This document shows, piece after piece, positions 15,299 through 23,442 of a stretch of DNA of 64,000 nucleotides. The translations under genes and the position numbers were made by a program. The notes under the pieces were generated by a model. That model was not told the DNA's origin, searched no databases, and saw only the letters and a program-made list of their open reading frames with translations. This DNA comes from GCA-2746795 sp964643965 (GTDB taxonomy: Bacteria; Chloroflexota; Anaerolineae; Promineifilales; Promineifilaceae): the NCBI GenBank assembly GCA_964643965.1, contig CAZXVH010000009.1, positions 1 through 64,000 on the forward strand, in the 5' to 3' direction. The stretch's first letter is position 1; every line of letters starts with the position of its first letter.

Positions 15299-17335
15299 AT
15301 GTTAAAGCGATTCAAAACCTATTTAGCCCCGCCCAAATTTGCCACTGAAGAAGAGAACTTCATTGCTGGCATATTAAACGAAATCCTGCTCACATTTCTC
15401 ATGGCTGCCCTGGTAATTATACTGGTGATGTTGTGGGACGGCGCTCTTTTAACAGTAAGCACATTGATGGTGGCTTTTGGGGCAATCGCTTTCTGTTATG
15501 GTCTCATGCGGCGCGGTTATTTACGGGCGGCCAGCATCGGCGCCCTTTTTATCTTACTTTTAACCGTCGGTTTCATTTTATATGCCGGTTTTGGCGTTCA
15601 TGACCCGGCTATTCTGCTGCTGCCCATCGTCATTATCGTGGCCGGCCTCGTTTTAGATACTGGCTTCTTCATAATTTTTACCAGCTTATCCATCTTGGTG
15701 GTGGGTTTTATTATTCTATTAGAGGTGAACGGCTTTGTGGAAAATGCAATTTTTACGCGAGATTCAAAAGCGATAGAGTTTGTTATTTACACCACTATTT
15801 TGATCATAACGGCCGTTACCGTGCGCCTCCTCTCCCAAAACCTTAAAGACAACCTGGTCCGCGCCCGCCAATCAGAGAGCCAATGGCGTTCCCTGGTGGC
15901 CAATGCCCCAGATACCATCGTCAATGTCAACCGGGAAGGCGTTATTGAATTTGTAAATTTACCGCCCCAAGTCAATGGCGAATCCTTTGTAGGACAAAAC
16001 ATCTATGACTTTGTCCACCCTGATTACCGGCCCATGGTGCGACAAGCGCTGGCTCAAGTATTTGAATCCGGCGTCCCCGCCCGGTTTGAATCGTTATCTC
16101 TGAACGAGCGAGGTGAGTACAGGTGGTTTGCCACTCGCGTGGGGCCGGTGCGCCAGGAGGAAGCCGTTGTCGGGCTGACTATGATCGCCACCGATATCAG
16201 CGCCCGGCGAGAGATGGAACTGGCCTTAGAATCTGAGCGCGATTTTGCCCAACTGATCATCACCAACATGGGTCAGGGCCTCACCCTCACCGACTCAGAG
16301 GGCAAATTACAGTACGCCAACCCCGCTTACAGCGCCATCACTGGCTATACCTCTGACGAGATTGTGGGCAAGGCGCCCTTTGATCTGGCGCCGCCAGAAG
16401 CTATCTCCCATTTGCAACGGCAGAAAATCAACCGTCAGAGCGGTAAGACCACTGCCTACGAGTCGTTTCTCAAGCACAAAGACGGCCGTCATATTCCTGT
16501 GCTTATCACCGGCGTCCCCCGCTGGCAAGATGGCCAGATTATCGGCGCTATTGCCGTGGTCACGGATCTCACAGAGCAAAAAGAGGCGGCAGGGGAGCGG
16601 GAACGGCTTATCATGGAACTGGAAGCCCGCAATGCCGAACTGGAGCGCTTCACCTACACCGTTTCCCATGATCTGAAAAGCCCGCTGGTGACAATTAAGG
16701 GCTTTCTTGGTCTCCTGGAAAGAGACCTGGCGGCCGACGATAAACCAGGGATGCGCCAGGCCATGGCGCGTATTCATTATGCCGCCAAAACGATGGAAAC
16801 CTTGCTGGCGGATTTATTGGAATTATCGCGGGTAGGCCGCCTCATCAATCCACCAGAAACCGTTTCTTTTGTCCACATTGTGGCCGAGGCCTTGTCTTTG
16901 GTGGACGGTTATCTGGAAGATCGCGCTGTGACCATACAGGTGGCTCCAGATTTGCCGGATGTGTTTGTGGACCGGGCACGCCTGGTGGAGGTGATGCAGA
17001 ATTTACTGGACAATGCCCTTAAATTTACTCAGGGCCAGCCCGAGGCATTTATTGAAGTGGGTACGGAGAGACGAGGCGACGACCTGCTTTTTTTTGTGCG
17101 AGACAATGGCTGTGGTATTGATCCTCGCTACCATGAGCAGGTTTTTGGCTTGTTTGAACGGCTGGATGCGGTGGTGGAGGGCACGGGTATTGGTCTGGCG
17201 TTGGTGAAGCGGATTATTGAGGTGCATAACGGCCGTATCTGGGTGGAATCGGCCGGTATGGGGCATGGCGCCACATTTTATTTCACGCTGCCATCCGCCG
17301 GTAAGTCGCCCAAAAAAGCGGCCGTCTGGAAATAG
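15299..17335 (+). CDS. Membrane PAS-sensor histidine kinase
   Basis: 678-residue sensor kinase. The N-terminal ~185 residues hold about six membrane helices with no large external domain. Two PAS domains follow (about 195-305, starting WRSLVANAPDTIV, and about 320-440, with GQGLTLTDSEGKLQYANPAY). Next come a HisKA domain with phospho-acceptor H457 in TVSHDLKSPL, and an HATPase domain with N box DNALKFTQ, DNGCGIDP, FGLFERL and GTGIGLALVKRII. All boxes needed for ATP binding are present. No response regulator gene is adjacent, so it is an orphan. The signal is unknown; the two PAS domains suggest redox, light or ligand sensing. Palindrome at 15808. Confidence 0.9.
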   Translation: MLKRFKTYLAPPKFATEEENFIAGILNEILLTFLMAALVIILVMLWDGALLTVSTLMVAFGAIAFCYGLMRRGYLRAASIGALFILLLTVGFILYAGFGVHDPAILLLPIVIIVAGLVLDTGFFIIFTSLSILVVGFIILLEVNGFVENAIFTRDSKAIEFVIYTTILIITAVTVRLLSQNLKDNLVRARQSESQWRSLVANAPDTIVNVNREGVIEFVNLPPQVNGESFVGQNIYDFVHPDYRPMVRQALAQVFESGVPARFESLSLNERGEYRWFATRVGPVRQEEAVVGLTMIATDISARREMELALESERDFAQLIITNMGQGLTLTDSEGKLQYANPAYSAITGYTSDEIVGKAPFDLAPPEAISHLQRQKINRQSGKTTAYESFLKHKDGRHIPVLITGVPRWQDGQIIGAIAVVTDLTEQKEAAGERERLIMELEARNAELERFTYTVSHDLKSPLVTIKGFLGLLERDLAADDKPGMRQAMARIHYAAKTMETLLADLLELSRVGRLINPPETVSFVHIVAEALSLVDGYLEDRAVTIQVAPDLPDVFVDRARLVEVMQNLLDNALKFTQGQPEAFIEVGTERRGDDLLFFVRDNGCGIDPRYHEQVFGLFERLDAVVEGTGIGLALVKRIIEVHNGRIWVESAGMGHGATFYFTLPSAGKSPKKAAVWK

Positions 17336-17455
17336 GCGTCATCTCCCCACAACACGCCGGGAGCCAATGTCCACAGATAGAACAAAAATGAGACTAACCC
17401 TAATAATAAAAGAAGGGTGGCGCGAATTGTGGTTAGATTCATGGGGTTAAGAATT

Positions 17456-17509
17456 AAAGAGTAAAGCGTGATGATTGCCTTTCAGCCAAATCGTCACGCT
17501 TTACTCTTT
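17456..17509. terminator. Long inverted repeat between convergent genes
   Basis: A perfect 16-bp stem (AAAGAGTAAAGCGTGA and its complement) extends inward by five more pairs including one T-G pair, with a 12-base loop. It lies between the kinase and the minus-strand gene and overlaps that gene's last codons. The 3' arm ends in TCTTT, so termination in both directions is plausible. Confidence 0.5.
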
Positions 17510-18022
17510 GTTGGGCGCATGTCCAAAGCGCTGCAAGAATTTGTCCCGTTCGGTGGGAGCTTCTTGTGGCTCCAGGGCAGCGAGGGTCAGCAGGGTGAGT
17601 TTTTTGTCGGCTGTGTTTTGGTGGTAAACCAGGCGGTAGCATTGTGTTTTTAGTCGCCAAAGCGTCTGTTCGGGGTTAAGGGGTTGGCAGTCGGCTTCTT
17701 TTTGCTGGGTGGTGGCTCTCATAAGCAACTGCACGGTTTCCCCGACATCAATGGCGATCAGTTGGCGGAAAACGGCCGTTTCCCCTCTCAGTTGGTCAAG
17801 TAATGTTTCCGTCACTGCAAACAGCCACTCTGGGGAAGAGAGCCGGTATTGCGGCGGGCGGTAATGGACGTCAAAGGTCATGCGTAGCTTGTAGAGCGTG
17901 ATCATGGGATGGGCGTAGAGCAGCGAACCAGTTTCCATTTCCGCCAGGGCGGCCAACAGTGTCGCCTTATCTTCATCTGAAAATTGTTCTGTCAATCCCC
18001 ATTGCTCAAAATCAGGCGTCAT
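17501..18022 (-). CDS. Hypothetical protein, 173 residues
   Basis: I do not recognise this protein. It is soluble, acidic to neutral, with predicted helices and Leu/Glu-rich segments (MTPDFEQWGLTEQFSDEDKA at the start) and no signal peptide or membrane helix. It lies 17 bp downstream of the AlkC-like gene on the same strand, so the two are probably co-transcribed. Its last codons lie in the arm of a strong inverted repeat. A palindrome at 17771 is read as TAV. Confidence 0.65.
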   Translation of the reverse strand: MTPDFEQWGLTEQFSDEDKATLLAALAEMETGSLLYAHPMITLYKLRMTFDVHYRPPQYRLSSPEWLFAVTETLLDQLRGETAVFRQLIAIDVGETVQLLMRATTQQKEADCQPLNPEQTLWRLKTQCYRLVYHQNTADKKLTLLTLAALEPQEAPTERDKFLQRFGHAPNKE

Positions 18023-18039
18023 TTGTTATTCATCCTTAT

Positions 18040-19170
18040 TCACTCGTCAATTGTCAATGAAAACGCACTTTCGCCCACGATTGTACCATTAACCTGTATC
18101 TCGACACGATTGGTACCAGCGTAGTAGCGGCGGGTAGTGATCGGCTTGATGGAATGGATTTTGCGGATGGTGAGAGAACGATGTGGGGAGAGAACGGCCG
18201 TTTTCAACTTAAACACCTTGGCGCTCGTTTTACCATTGGCCTTTACAAAATGAATTACATAATCAACCACGAGCTTTTGTTCGCTATCGCTCTCACTATG
18301 CAGTGTGAAAGCCAGTTCAACGGCGTCGCCCATGTGGATGGTCTGGGGCAGAATGGTGAAATCAGTGAGGCTGACTTGCGCCGCGCCAAAGCCCAACAAC
18401 GTCAACGCCTCCGGGTCGCCCGCTTTGACCAGGGAGCGCAGGGCATGGCGCGTCATCCACTGAATATTCTGGTTTGATTCCCTTTTGTTCCAGCGCTGCA
18501 AGGTGGCAACCACTTGCGCCGGGTTATCTTTGGTGATGTCGTTGAGGTGATTGGCCACGGAACGGCGCACGTATTCCGACTCGTCGTCTTTGAGTTTGTC
18601 CAGCAGCGCCAGCGTAGGCGTGGGATCGGCGATGAACTGGGGCAGACGACTGCCCCAGGGCAGGCGGGGGCGCGTCCCTTCACTGACCAGACGGCGCACA
18701 TGAGGACTGGGATCGCTCGTCCATTCGTCGAGGATGGCGAGGGTTTGGGCGGGGTATTGCAGGAGAAACGGCCGTACAGCAAACTCGCAGGAAAAATGCC
18801 GGGTGATGGTGTGCATCGCTGCCAGCGAGATGTCAAAATCATCCAGGCCATAGCGCTCCACAAAATAGGCAATCGACCAGTAAACCCAGCCAGATGTCTC
18901 CTTAAAAAGCCCTTCTTCGGGTGAATTTTCACCGTCAAAGATAGAAACTAAAATGTCAACGGCTTCGGCGTAATCAGATGGCAGATGATCATGCAAGGCT
19001 TCTGTGAACACAGCCACCCGTTCTTTGAGCGCCAACGGCGGCAGCTGTGGCTCAATCTGGGCCACAAAAGCATGTACAGAGAAGGGGGGATAGATGTGTT
19101 GAATTTGGGCGCCAAAGGAACGGGCCACCAGTGGGTTTAACTTATCTTTGAATAAGGTTGATTCGCGCAT
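18040..19170 (-). CDS. AlkC-like DNA alkylation repair glycosylase
   Basis: 376-residue HEAT-like repeat protein that by family removes 3-methyladenine-type lesions from DNA. The family hallmarks are DPSPHVRRLVSEGTRPRLPW and SEYVRRSVANHLNDITKDNP, both intact. The N-terminal ~250 residues form the helical repeat. The C-terminal ~120 residues (from about VSLTDFTILPQTIHMGDAV) are beta-rich and look like the Ig-like domain described for some AlkC proteins. The ATG at 19170 is the first start in a long frame. A palindrome (18193) falls in the Ig-like part. Substrate choice is inferred from family. Confidence 0.85.
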   Translation of the reverse strand: MRESTLFKDKLNPLVARSFGAQIQHIYPPFSVHAFVAQIEPQLPPLALKERVAVFTEALHDHLPSDYAEAVDILVSIFDGENSPEEGLFKETSGWVYWSIAYFVERYGLDDFDISLAAMHTITRHFSCEFAVRPFLLQYPAQTLAILDEWTSDPSPHVRRLVSEGTRPRLPWGSRLPQFIADPTPTLALLDKLKDDESEYVRRSVANHLNDITKDNPAQVVATLQRWNKRESNQNIQWMTRHALRSLVKAGDPEALTLLGFGAAQVSLTDFTILPQTIHMGDAVELAFTLHSESDSEQKLVVDYVIHFVKANGKTSAKVFKLKTAVLSPHRSLTIRKIHSIKPITTRRYYAGTNRVEIQVNGTIVGESAFSLTIDE

Positions 19171-19242
19171 GCTCTTGTTTTATCGTTGCTGATGGTCTGG
19201 CGTATCTTTAACGGCCGTTCTCTACTACAATCTCTCTGGGAA

Positions 19243-19893
19243 TTAATTGTTGGGCATCACTTGGTGCAAATAGGCTTTTTTCAGCTGCCAGAGGGAAACG
19301 GCCGTTATCCCCCCACAGCCTGCTACATACAAAATCAGCCCCCAACCCACACCGACGGGTGAACCAAAGACGCCGCTCACATACGGCCGTACCTGCGCCA
19401 GGTAATACCACAACGGCAGCGCCGCCCCCATGAAACCCAAAAGCGCCAACAGCAGCCAGGGCAGCCAGGCCCATTTCGTCGCCACCTTTTTGCCAAATAA
19501 CGCCGCCAAAATAATCGTCACTCCCACCAGGCCAATCAAGGCTACTCGCAGCAAATATTGGCGGAGATAGTCGCCTGTGACATCTTCAAAGGCCGGAAAC
19601 GCCAATAAGCTGACGAGCAGCGCCAGCCCCCGCATAAGCCATGTCTGCCAACGGCCGTTACTCCAGCCCAGCGTCAACACCACCAGCATCAGCCCCAGGA
19701 TGATCGGCGGCAAATAAAACAGGTCGCGGATGGCCCCCACACCCAAAAACTTGATCCATTCGCCCATCTCCACACCCAGAAAGCTCAACCCTGCCGCTGG
19801 CCCCGGCAGCCACACGGAGAGATACCCAACAAAAACGGCCGTTAAGCCTGCCAGCAGCGCCCGTTCCTGATTTTGTGAAAGGGACTCAGTCAC
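19243..19893 (-). CDS. Hypothetical polytopic membrane protein
   Basis: 216-residue protein with about six hydrophobic segments (for example VSLLAFPAF, VALIGLVGVTIILAALFG, WLPWLLLALLGFMGA). No family recognised. The start is placed at a GTG (19893) that begins one base after the stop of the AAA+ gene; a longer ATG-started frame from 19950 would overlap that gene. The tight packing suggests a functional link with the ChlI-like ATPase. Palindromes at 19297, 19650 and 19834. Confidence 0.6.
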   Translation of the reverse strand: MTESLSQNQERALLAGLTAVFVGYLSVWLPGPAAGLSFLGVEMGEWIKFLGVGAIRDLFYLPPIILGLMLVVLTLGWSNGRWQTWLMRGLALLVSLLAFPAFEDVTGDYLRQYLLRVALIGLVGVTIILAALFGKKVATKWAWLPWLLLALLGFMGAALPLWYYLAQVRPYVSGVFGSPVGVGWGLILYVAGCGGITAVSLWQLKKAYLHQVMPNN

Positions 19894-19894
19894 C

Positions 19895-21028
19895 TTAAAA
19901 CGCCCCCAATACAGCCTGCATCTTGCTTTCTTCGGCGGCTTGATCGGCAAAAAACTGGGCCAGCCCTGTGCTCTGGCGTTGGCGTAAGGCCAACAAGGCC
20001 ACCGCCTTCACATCAGCCACCGCTGCCACCGGACGGGCGTCAGCAGCGGCATGGGCGCGAGCCGCCTCAAACAAAGTGATTTCCGCCCGGTTGGAGTCAA
20101 TCTCCAGGCTCTTGACCAACTGCAAGCCCAACGCCCGCGCCTCATCGCCGATAGTCACCTCTGGCAGCAGGGCTGACGCTGCCTGAATCTCGGCGGCCAG
20201 GGCCAATGTGCCTTCCGCATACGCCGCCGACATCGCGTCTGAGTCACGCCGGTAGGCCATGGCCATTTCATACGCCTGGTAGCGCTCCGCTGGCTCCTCC
20301 AGCCCACGCACCACCGCCCGCAAGCCAAAGCGATCCATCAACTGCGGCCGTAGCTGCCCCTCTTCCGGGTTCATGGAGCCGATAAGCAGAAAACGAGCGC
20401 GGTAGCTCAGTTTTAACGGGCCACGGCGCACGGTATAACGCCCCTGCGCCGCGGCATCTAAAATGGCGGCCGCCAGCACCCCATCCAGCAAATTCACTTC
20501 ATCAATGTAGAGGATATGCCCATCGGCATGGCCTAAAATCCCCCGTTCCAAAAGTACGCGCTGCTGTTCCAGGGCCACCCGTTCATTGATGCCCCCCACT
20601 ACATCTTCCAGGCGGGCATTTAAAGGCAGTTCCATGATGCGCACCCGATCCAGCACAGAGAGCGGTTGGCCGTACCCTACTTTTTTGGCGCAGTCCGGGC
20701 AGATGGCGTCCATGCCGCCTTCTTCGGCCATGCGGTCGGTGCAGCCATAACCACACAAACTACGTTCCACTTGAGGTAATAAATCAGCTAAGGCGCGAAC
20801 GGCCGTTGTCTTGGCCGTACCTCGAGGACCAATGAGCAAGACGCCGCCCACCCGCGGGTTGATCACTGACAAGATGAGCGCCAACTTCATCTCATGCTGG
20901 CCCACAATTGCCAGGAATGGGAACGGCTCGGCGTTGACCAGGCCCAGGTCTTCCTCGGGCATGGCGATGATGCGATGGGCGGGGGATTGCAGCAACAAGT
21001 CCAGGAGTTTAGAGCGTTTGGCAGCCAT
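19895..21028 (-). CDS. Magnesium-chelatase subunit I-like AAA+ ATPase
   Basis: 377-residue AAA+ ATPase of the ChlI/BchI type. Walker A is GPRGTAKTTAV and Walker B is ILYIDEVNLL. The cysteine cluster CGYGCTDRMA plus CPDC, the helix-2 insert (LNARLEDVVGGI) and the sensor-1 region (GSMNPEEGQLRPQLMDRFGL) all match. True Mg-chelatase needs a VWA-containing D subunit and an H subunit; neither is in the window, and no tetrapyrrole gene is nearby, so a MoxR-like remodelling role with an unlinked VWA partner is also possible. It lies in a four-gene minus-strand operon with a thioesterase upstream (4 bp gap) and a membrane protein downstream. Confidence 0.82.
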   Translation of the reverse strand: MAAKRSKLLDLLLQSPAHRIIAMPEEDLGLVNAEPFPFLAIVGQHEMKLALILSVINPRVGGVLLIGPRGTAKTTAVRALADLLPQVERSLCGYGCTDRMAEEGGMDAICPDCAKKVGYGQPLSVLDRVRIMELPLNARLEDVVGGINERVALEQQRVLLERGILGHADGHILYIDEVNLLDGVLAAAILDAAAQGRYTVRRGPLKLSYRARFLLIGSMNPEEGQLRPQLMDRFGLRAVVRGLEEPAERYQAYEMAMAYRRDSDAMSAAYAEGTLALAAEIQAASALLPEVTIGDEARALGLQLVKSLEIDSNRAEITLFEAARAHAAADARPVAAVADVKAVALLALRQRQSTGLAQFFADQAAEESKMQAVLGAF

Positions 21029-21032
21029 AGGG

Positions 21033-21506
21033 TTAGATTTCGTTTTGATGGCGCTGCAACCGTTCTTGACGGCGATTTTCAGCTTGTTGGCAGCGCAACA
21101 TTTCCTCTTCCGTTTCGCAAATCAAGGGAGGTACAGGGGCAGGACGGCCGTTTTCATCCAGCGCCACATAAACAAAATAAGCGGTATTGGTATGGGTGAT
21201 CTTGCCTGAGAGCAAATCTTCAGCCAGCACCACCACCCGCGTTTCCATAGATGTGTGTCCCACCCAGGTCACTTCCGCTTCCACCGTGACCAGGTTGCCA
21301 ATACTGATCGGCGACAAAAAGGTCATAGAGTCCACCGTCACCGTCACCACCGGCCGTCGGGCATGTTTAATAGCCGCCATACCCCCGGCTTCGTCGCACA
21401 GCTTCATAATGTGACCGCCATGCACGTTTCCCAAGATATTGGCCTCTGTTGGCCCCATAGCCTGGGTTAAAATCACTCGCGATTCCCGCACCGATTTCCC
21501 ATTCAT
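21033..21506 (-). CDS. Acyl-CoA thioesterase, hotdog fold
   Basis: 157-residue thioesterase of the ACOT/YciA group, hydrolysing acyl-CoA to free acid and CoA. The hotdog core shows ANILGNVHGGHIMKLCDEAG with the usual acid on the central helix, followed by TVTVDSMTFLSPISIGNLVT. The C-terminal tail (EEEMLRCQQAENRRQERLQR) is charged and helical. It lies between the ChlI-like gene (4 bp) and a small beta-repeat protein (4 bp) on the same strand. The chain-length preference is unknown. Confidence 0.88.
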   Translation of the reverse strand: MNGKSVRESRVILTQAMGPTEANILGNVHGGHIMKLCDEAGGMAAIKHARRPVVTVTVDSMTFLSPISIGNLVTVEAEVTWVGHTSMETRVVVLAEDLLSGKITHTNTAYFVYVALDENGRPAPVPPLICETEEEMLRCQQAENRRQERLQRHQNEI

Positions 21507-21510
21507 GGCG

Positions 21511-21858
21511 TTACTCCATATCCGGGCGGTTTTCTGAGATAAACATCAAGCGCTCCGGGTATTCTTCAAACATATCGATGTATTGATGGGGCAAAGCGCG
21601 GAGCATGGGGGCCAACGGCATGTTCGCCGGCATAGGTGGTTTTTCAGGGCGCGGTGGGGGTTGGAAACGGGGCCGTTTATCCACACTGCGTTTGCGCAGC
21701 AGCCGCCGATCATCGCTCAAAAAGCCGAGGTACATGCCAGCGGTGTCAAACACTTCCCGTCCCTGCACAAAGCCGATCCATTCACCATCGGCGTTAAATA
21801 GCTGCGCTTTATGATAAACGGCTACCCATTCCCCATCACTTCTGTATATTGGCTGCAT
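21511..21858 (-). CDS. Small beta-repeat protein ('4-fold beta flower'-like)
   Basis: 115 residues. The N-terminal ~60 show four short repeats of the kind GEWVAVYHKAQLFNADGEW, then GFVQGREVFDTAGMYLGFL and SDDRRLLRKR, resembling the compact beta-flower domain found in many bacterial small proteins. A Pro-rich linker (RFQPPPRPEKPPMPAN) and a C-terminal helix (MLRALPHQYIDMFEEYP) follow. Function unknown. It is the first gene of the minus-strand operon running to 19243. The match is by pattern only. Confidence 0.6.
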   Translation of the reverse strand: MQPIYRSDGEWVAVYHKAQLFNADGEWIGFVQGREVFDTAGMYLGFLSDDRRLLRKRSVDKRPRFQPPPRPEKPPMPANMPLAPMLRALPHQYIDMFEEYPERLMFISENRPDME

Positions 21859-22031
21859 CTTTATTTTCTCCTATCCTCATTACCAATACCTGTTGTTCAG
21901 AGATGCATTATAATAAGCTCCTCCAGGAGACGCAAAAAAGGGGCGGCGGGTGAGTACCATGATTCACGTGGGGTAGCTGATGGCTGAAGGCTTGGTGGAG
22001 AATATCAAAGGAGAGGAGAAAGTTGTTCAAG
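21859..22031. other. Gap upstream of the beta-repeat gene
   Basis: Non-coding by eye. It contains no convincing promoter hexamers, and no motif was recognised. Confidence 0.4.
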
Positions 22032-22054
22032 AAAAAACCCTGGCAAAACCAGGG
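22032..22054 (-). terminator. Rho-independent terminator of tRNA-Thr
   Basis: On the minus strand, CCCTGG and CCAGGG pair around a 5-base loop and are followed by TTTTTT. It lies 20 bp beyond the 3' end of the tRNA gene. Confidence 0.85.
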
Positions 22055-22074
22055 CATTGATTCTTGATAAATAA

Positions 22075-22147
22075 AGCCACCCAAGGGACTTGAACCCTTA
22101 ACCTATTCATTACGAATGAATTGCTCTGCCATTTGAGCTAGGGTGGC
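22075..22147 (-). tRNA. tRNA-Thr (CGT)
   Basis: A 73-nt cloverleaf. The acceptor stem GCCACCC pairs with GGGTGGC and the discriminator is T. The D stem is GCTC/GAGC, the anticodon stem ATTCA/TGAAT with loop TTCGTAA (anticodon CGT), and the T stem AAGGG/CCCTT with loop TTCAAGT. The 3' CCA is not encoded. It decodes ACG, the threonine codon that also appears when the AACGGCCGTT palindrome is read as T-A-V. Confidence 0.95.
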
Positions 22148-22160
22148 AATGTGGACAGGA

Positions 22161-22400
22161 TTATAACAAGCCGCTATCAGCTTGACAAACATCTTCTGAT
22201 GGCTGAACAGGAATCGTAAAATAGAAACTTACCCCTTGCCCCGGCCTACTCTCTATCCCAATTGCGCCATGATGCGCCTCAACGATCCCTTTGGCAATCG
22301 CCAGGCCCAATCCTGATCCCTCTTCCTCTCGACTACGGGCGGCATCAGAGCGCCAGAAATGGTGAAGACACACATGGGCAATATCTTGGCCAGGCTGCAA
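22161..22400 (-). pseudogene. Histidine-kinase C-terminal remnant
   Basis: Eighty codons match only the last part of an HATPase domain: HHFWRSDAARSREEEGSGLG, then LAIAKGIVEAHHG and SFYFTIP. The upstream frame is closed by TAG, and the H, N and D boxes are missing, so this is a truncated kinase. It sits 13 bp from the 5' end of tRNA-Thr, which could mark an old integration or deletion junction. Confidence 0.75.
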
Positions 22401-22605
22401 CTAGCTCACCGCACCCAAGTCATCTTCTACGTCCTGACCGCCTTCATCGCCCACGGCCATTGCTCTCACAGTATAGCGCTGGCAAACGAAACGGCCGTTT
22501 TCATGCAAAGTCTCAGTAGAAAATCTTGAATCTTGGGGTGGGAACGGCCGTTATCCTCATAGTATGGTGCTGACAAAACATCGTGCTCTCTTGCCCCGTC
22601 GTCCG
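22401..22605. other. Non-coding gap with two palindromes
   Basis: No gene seen. Two AACGGCCGTT copies lie at 22490 and 22543, 53 bp apart. Confidence 0.5.
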
Positions 22606-22711
22606 GCCTAACGTCTGCTTGAGCGGCGGGCGGGCTGAAAGATTACGTTTGGATTCACCAAGAACCTAAAAAAGCCCCGATCTCCCCCATCCGCCCGAAG
22701 CGTTATTAGGC
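22606..22711 (-). repeat. attC-like imperfect palindrome at the hicB stop
   Basis: Read on the hicB strand, this 106-bp stretch begins GCCTAATAACGCTTCGGGCGG, overlapping the hicB stop, and ends CCGCTCAAGCAGACGTTAGGC. The right end carries GTTAGGC (fits the integron core GTTRRRY). The left end GCCTAAT is one base off RYYYAAC. The inner arms GCTTCGGGCGG and CCGCTCAAGC are partly complementary. Length and position directly after a stop codon fit an integron cassette recombination site. No integrase is in the window. Confidence 0.42.
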
Positions 22712-23050
22712 GGCTGGTTCAGAAGTAGCAGCCTGTCTTAGGACATCAGTAGCCCATTGATTGATGCTTTTGCTATTGATTTCTGCCTCGGTTGCTACTG
22801 CCATGTGGACTTCCGGCGGAACCCGCAGTGTCAGTTTGCCAGAATAAGACTTTTGTGGCTTCTGCCCAATTTTTTCACATACTTCCAGATAGTGATGCAC
22901 TGCTTCACGAAACGCCGATTCCAGTTCTTCAACGGTACTACCATGAAAACTAACAATATCCCGAATGCCAATAATGTGTCCCACAAAAATTTTATCTATG
23001 GGATCGTATTCAACTTTGGCCGAATAGTTTTGATAAGTCATTTCATTCAT
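22706..23050 (-). CDS. hicB: HicB-family antitoxin
   Basis: 114-residue antitoxin. The N-terminal partial RNase-H-like fold (YSAKVEYDPIDKIFVGHIIG and DIVSFHGSTVEELESAFREA) is followed by a ribbon-helix-helix DNA-binding end (GKLTLRVPPEVHMAVATEAE). HicB normally neutralises the HicA mRNA interferase and autoregulates. Only a short HicA-like tail lies upstream, with its stop overlapping the hicB ATG, so hicB is probably an orphan. The C-terminus ends within the attC-like palindrome. Confidence 0.88.
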   Translation of the reverse strand: MNEMTYQNYSAKVEYDPIDKIFVGHIIGIRDIVSFHGSTVEELESAFREAVHHYLEVCEKIGQKPQKSYSGKLTLRVPPEVHMAVATEAEINSKSINQWATDVLRQAATSEPAA

Positions 23051-23133
23051 GGTGTCACACCTGCCCTTTGCAAAAATTTACGTATATCTTTGACACGATA
23101 GCGAAGCGCTTCCTTTCCGGGATGTGACCGATG
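23047..23133 (-). pseudogene. Possible hicA C-terminal remnant
   Basis: The frame HRSHPGKEALRYRVKDIRKF, then LQRAGVTP and TGA, overlaps the hicB start by ATGA. It resembles the HicA end (HPGKE....LR.ILKQAG). The double-stranded RNA-binding front part is not recognisable upstream, so toxin activity is unlikely. The match is short. Confidence 0.35.
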
Positions 23134-23442
23134 AAAATCTGCGCGGACAGCTTGTCCGCGCTGCCAGTTATGAGAAGATACAGATGAGTAAGAGAGCAGA
23201 AGCTTGAAACGGCCGTTATCCAATCCTTATTAATTTGCCCAAATTGTACGGGATGTATTGGTTGTTGCCTTCATCGACGCCATTCATCTGCAATACCGTA
23301 CCTTGCTAAAAATGAGGAGTTCGCACACCCTCGTGCGAACGTGTGGCGCGAGGATGTACCATACTCCGCTCCCCTCAAAATCATAAAGCTGGGATACTTG
23401 TTTACGATCTTAACGAACGACTGCCCCCGAGGTTGACACCGA
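23134..23442. other. Non-coding accessory gap with hairpins
   Basis: No gene recognised. It contains a perfect 9-bp hairpin (GCGCGGACA/TGTCCGCGC, 23141-23161), one AACGGCCGTT (23208) and an 8-bp hairpin GTTCGCAC/GTGCGAAC (23319-23340). The stretch looks like decayed sequence between the hic remnant and the PH-domain gene. Confidence 0.5.
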
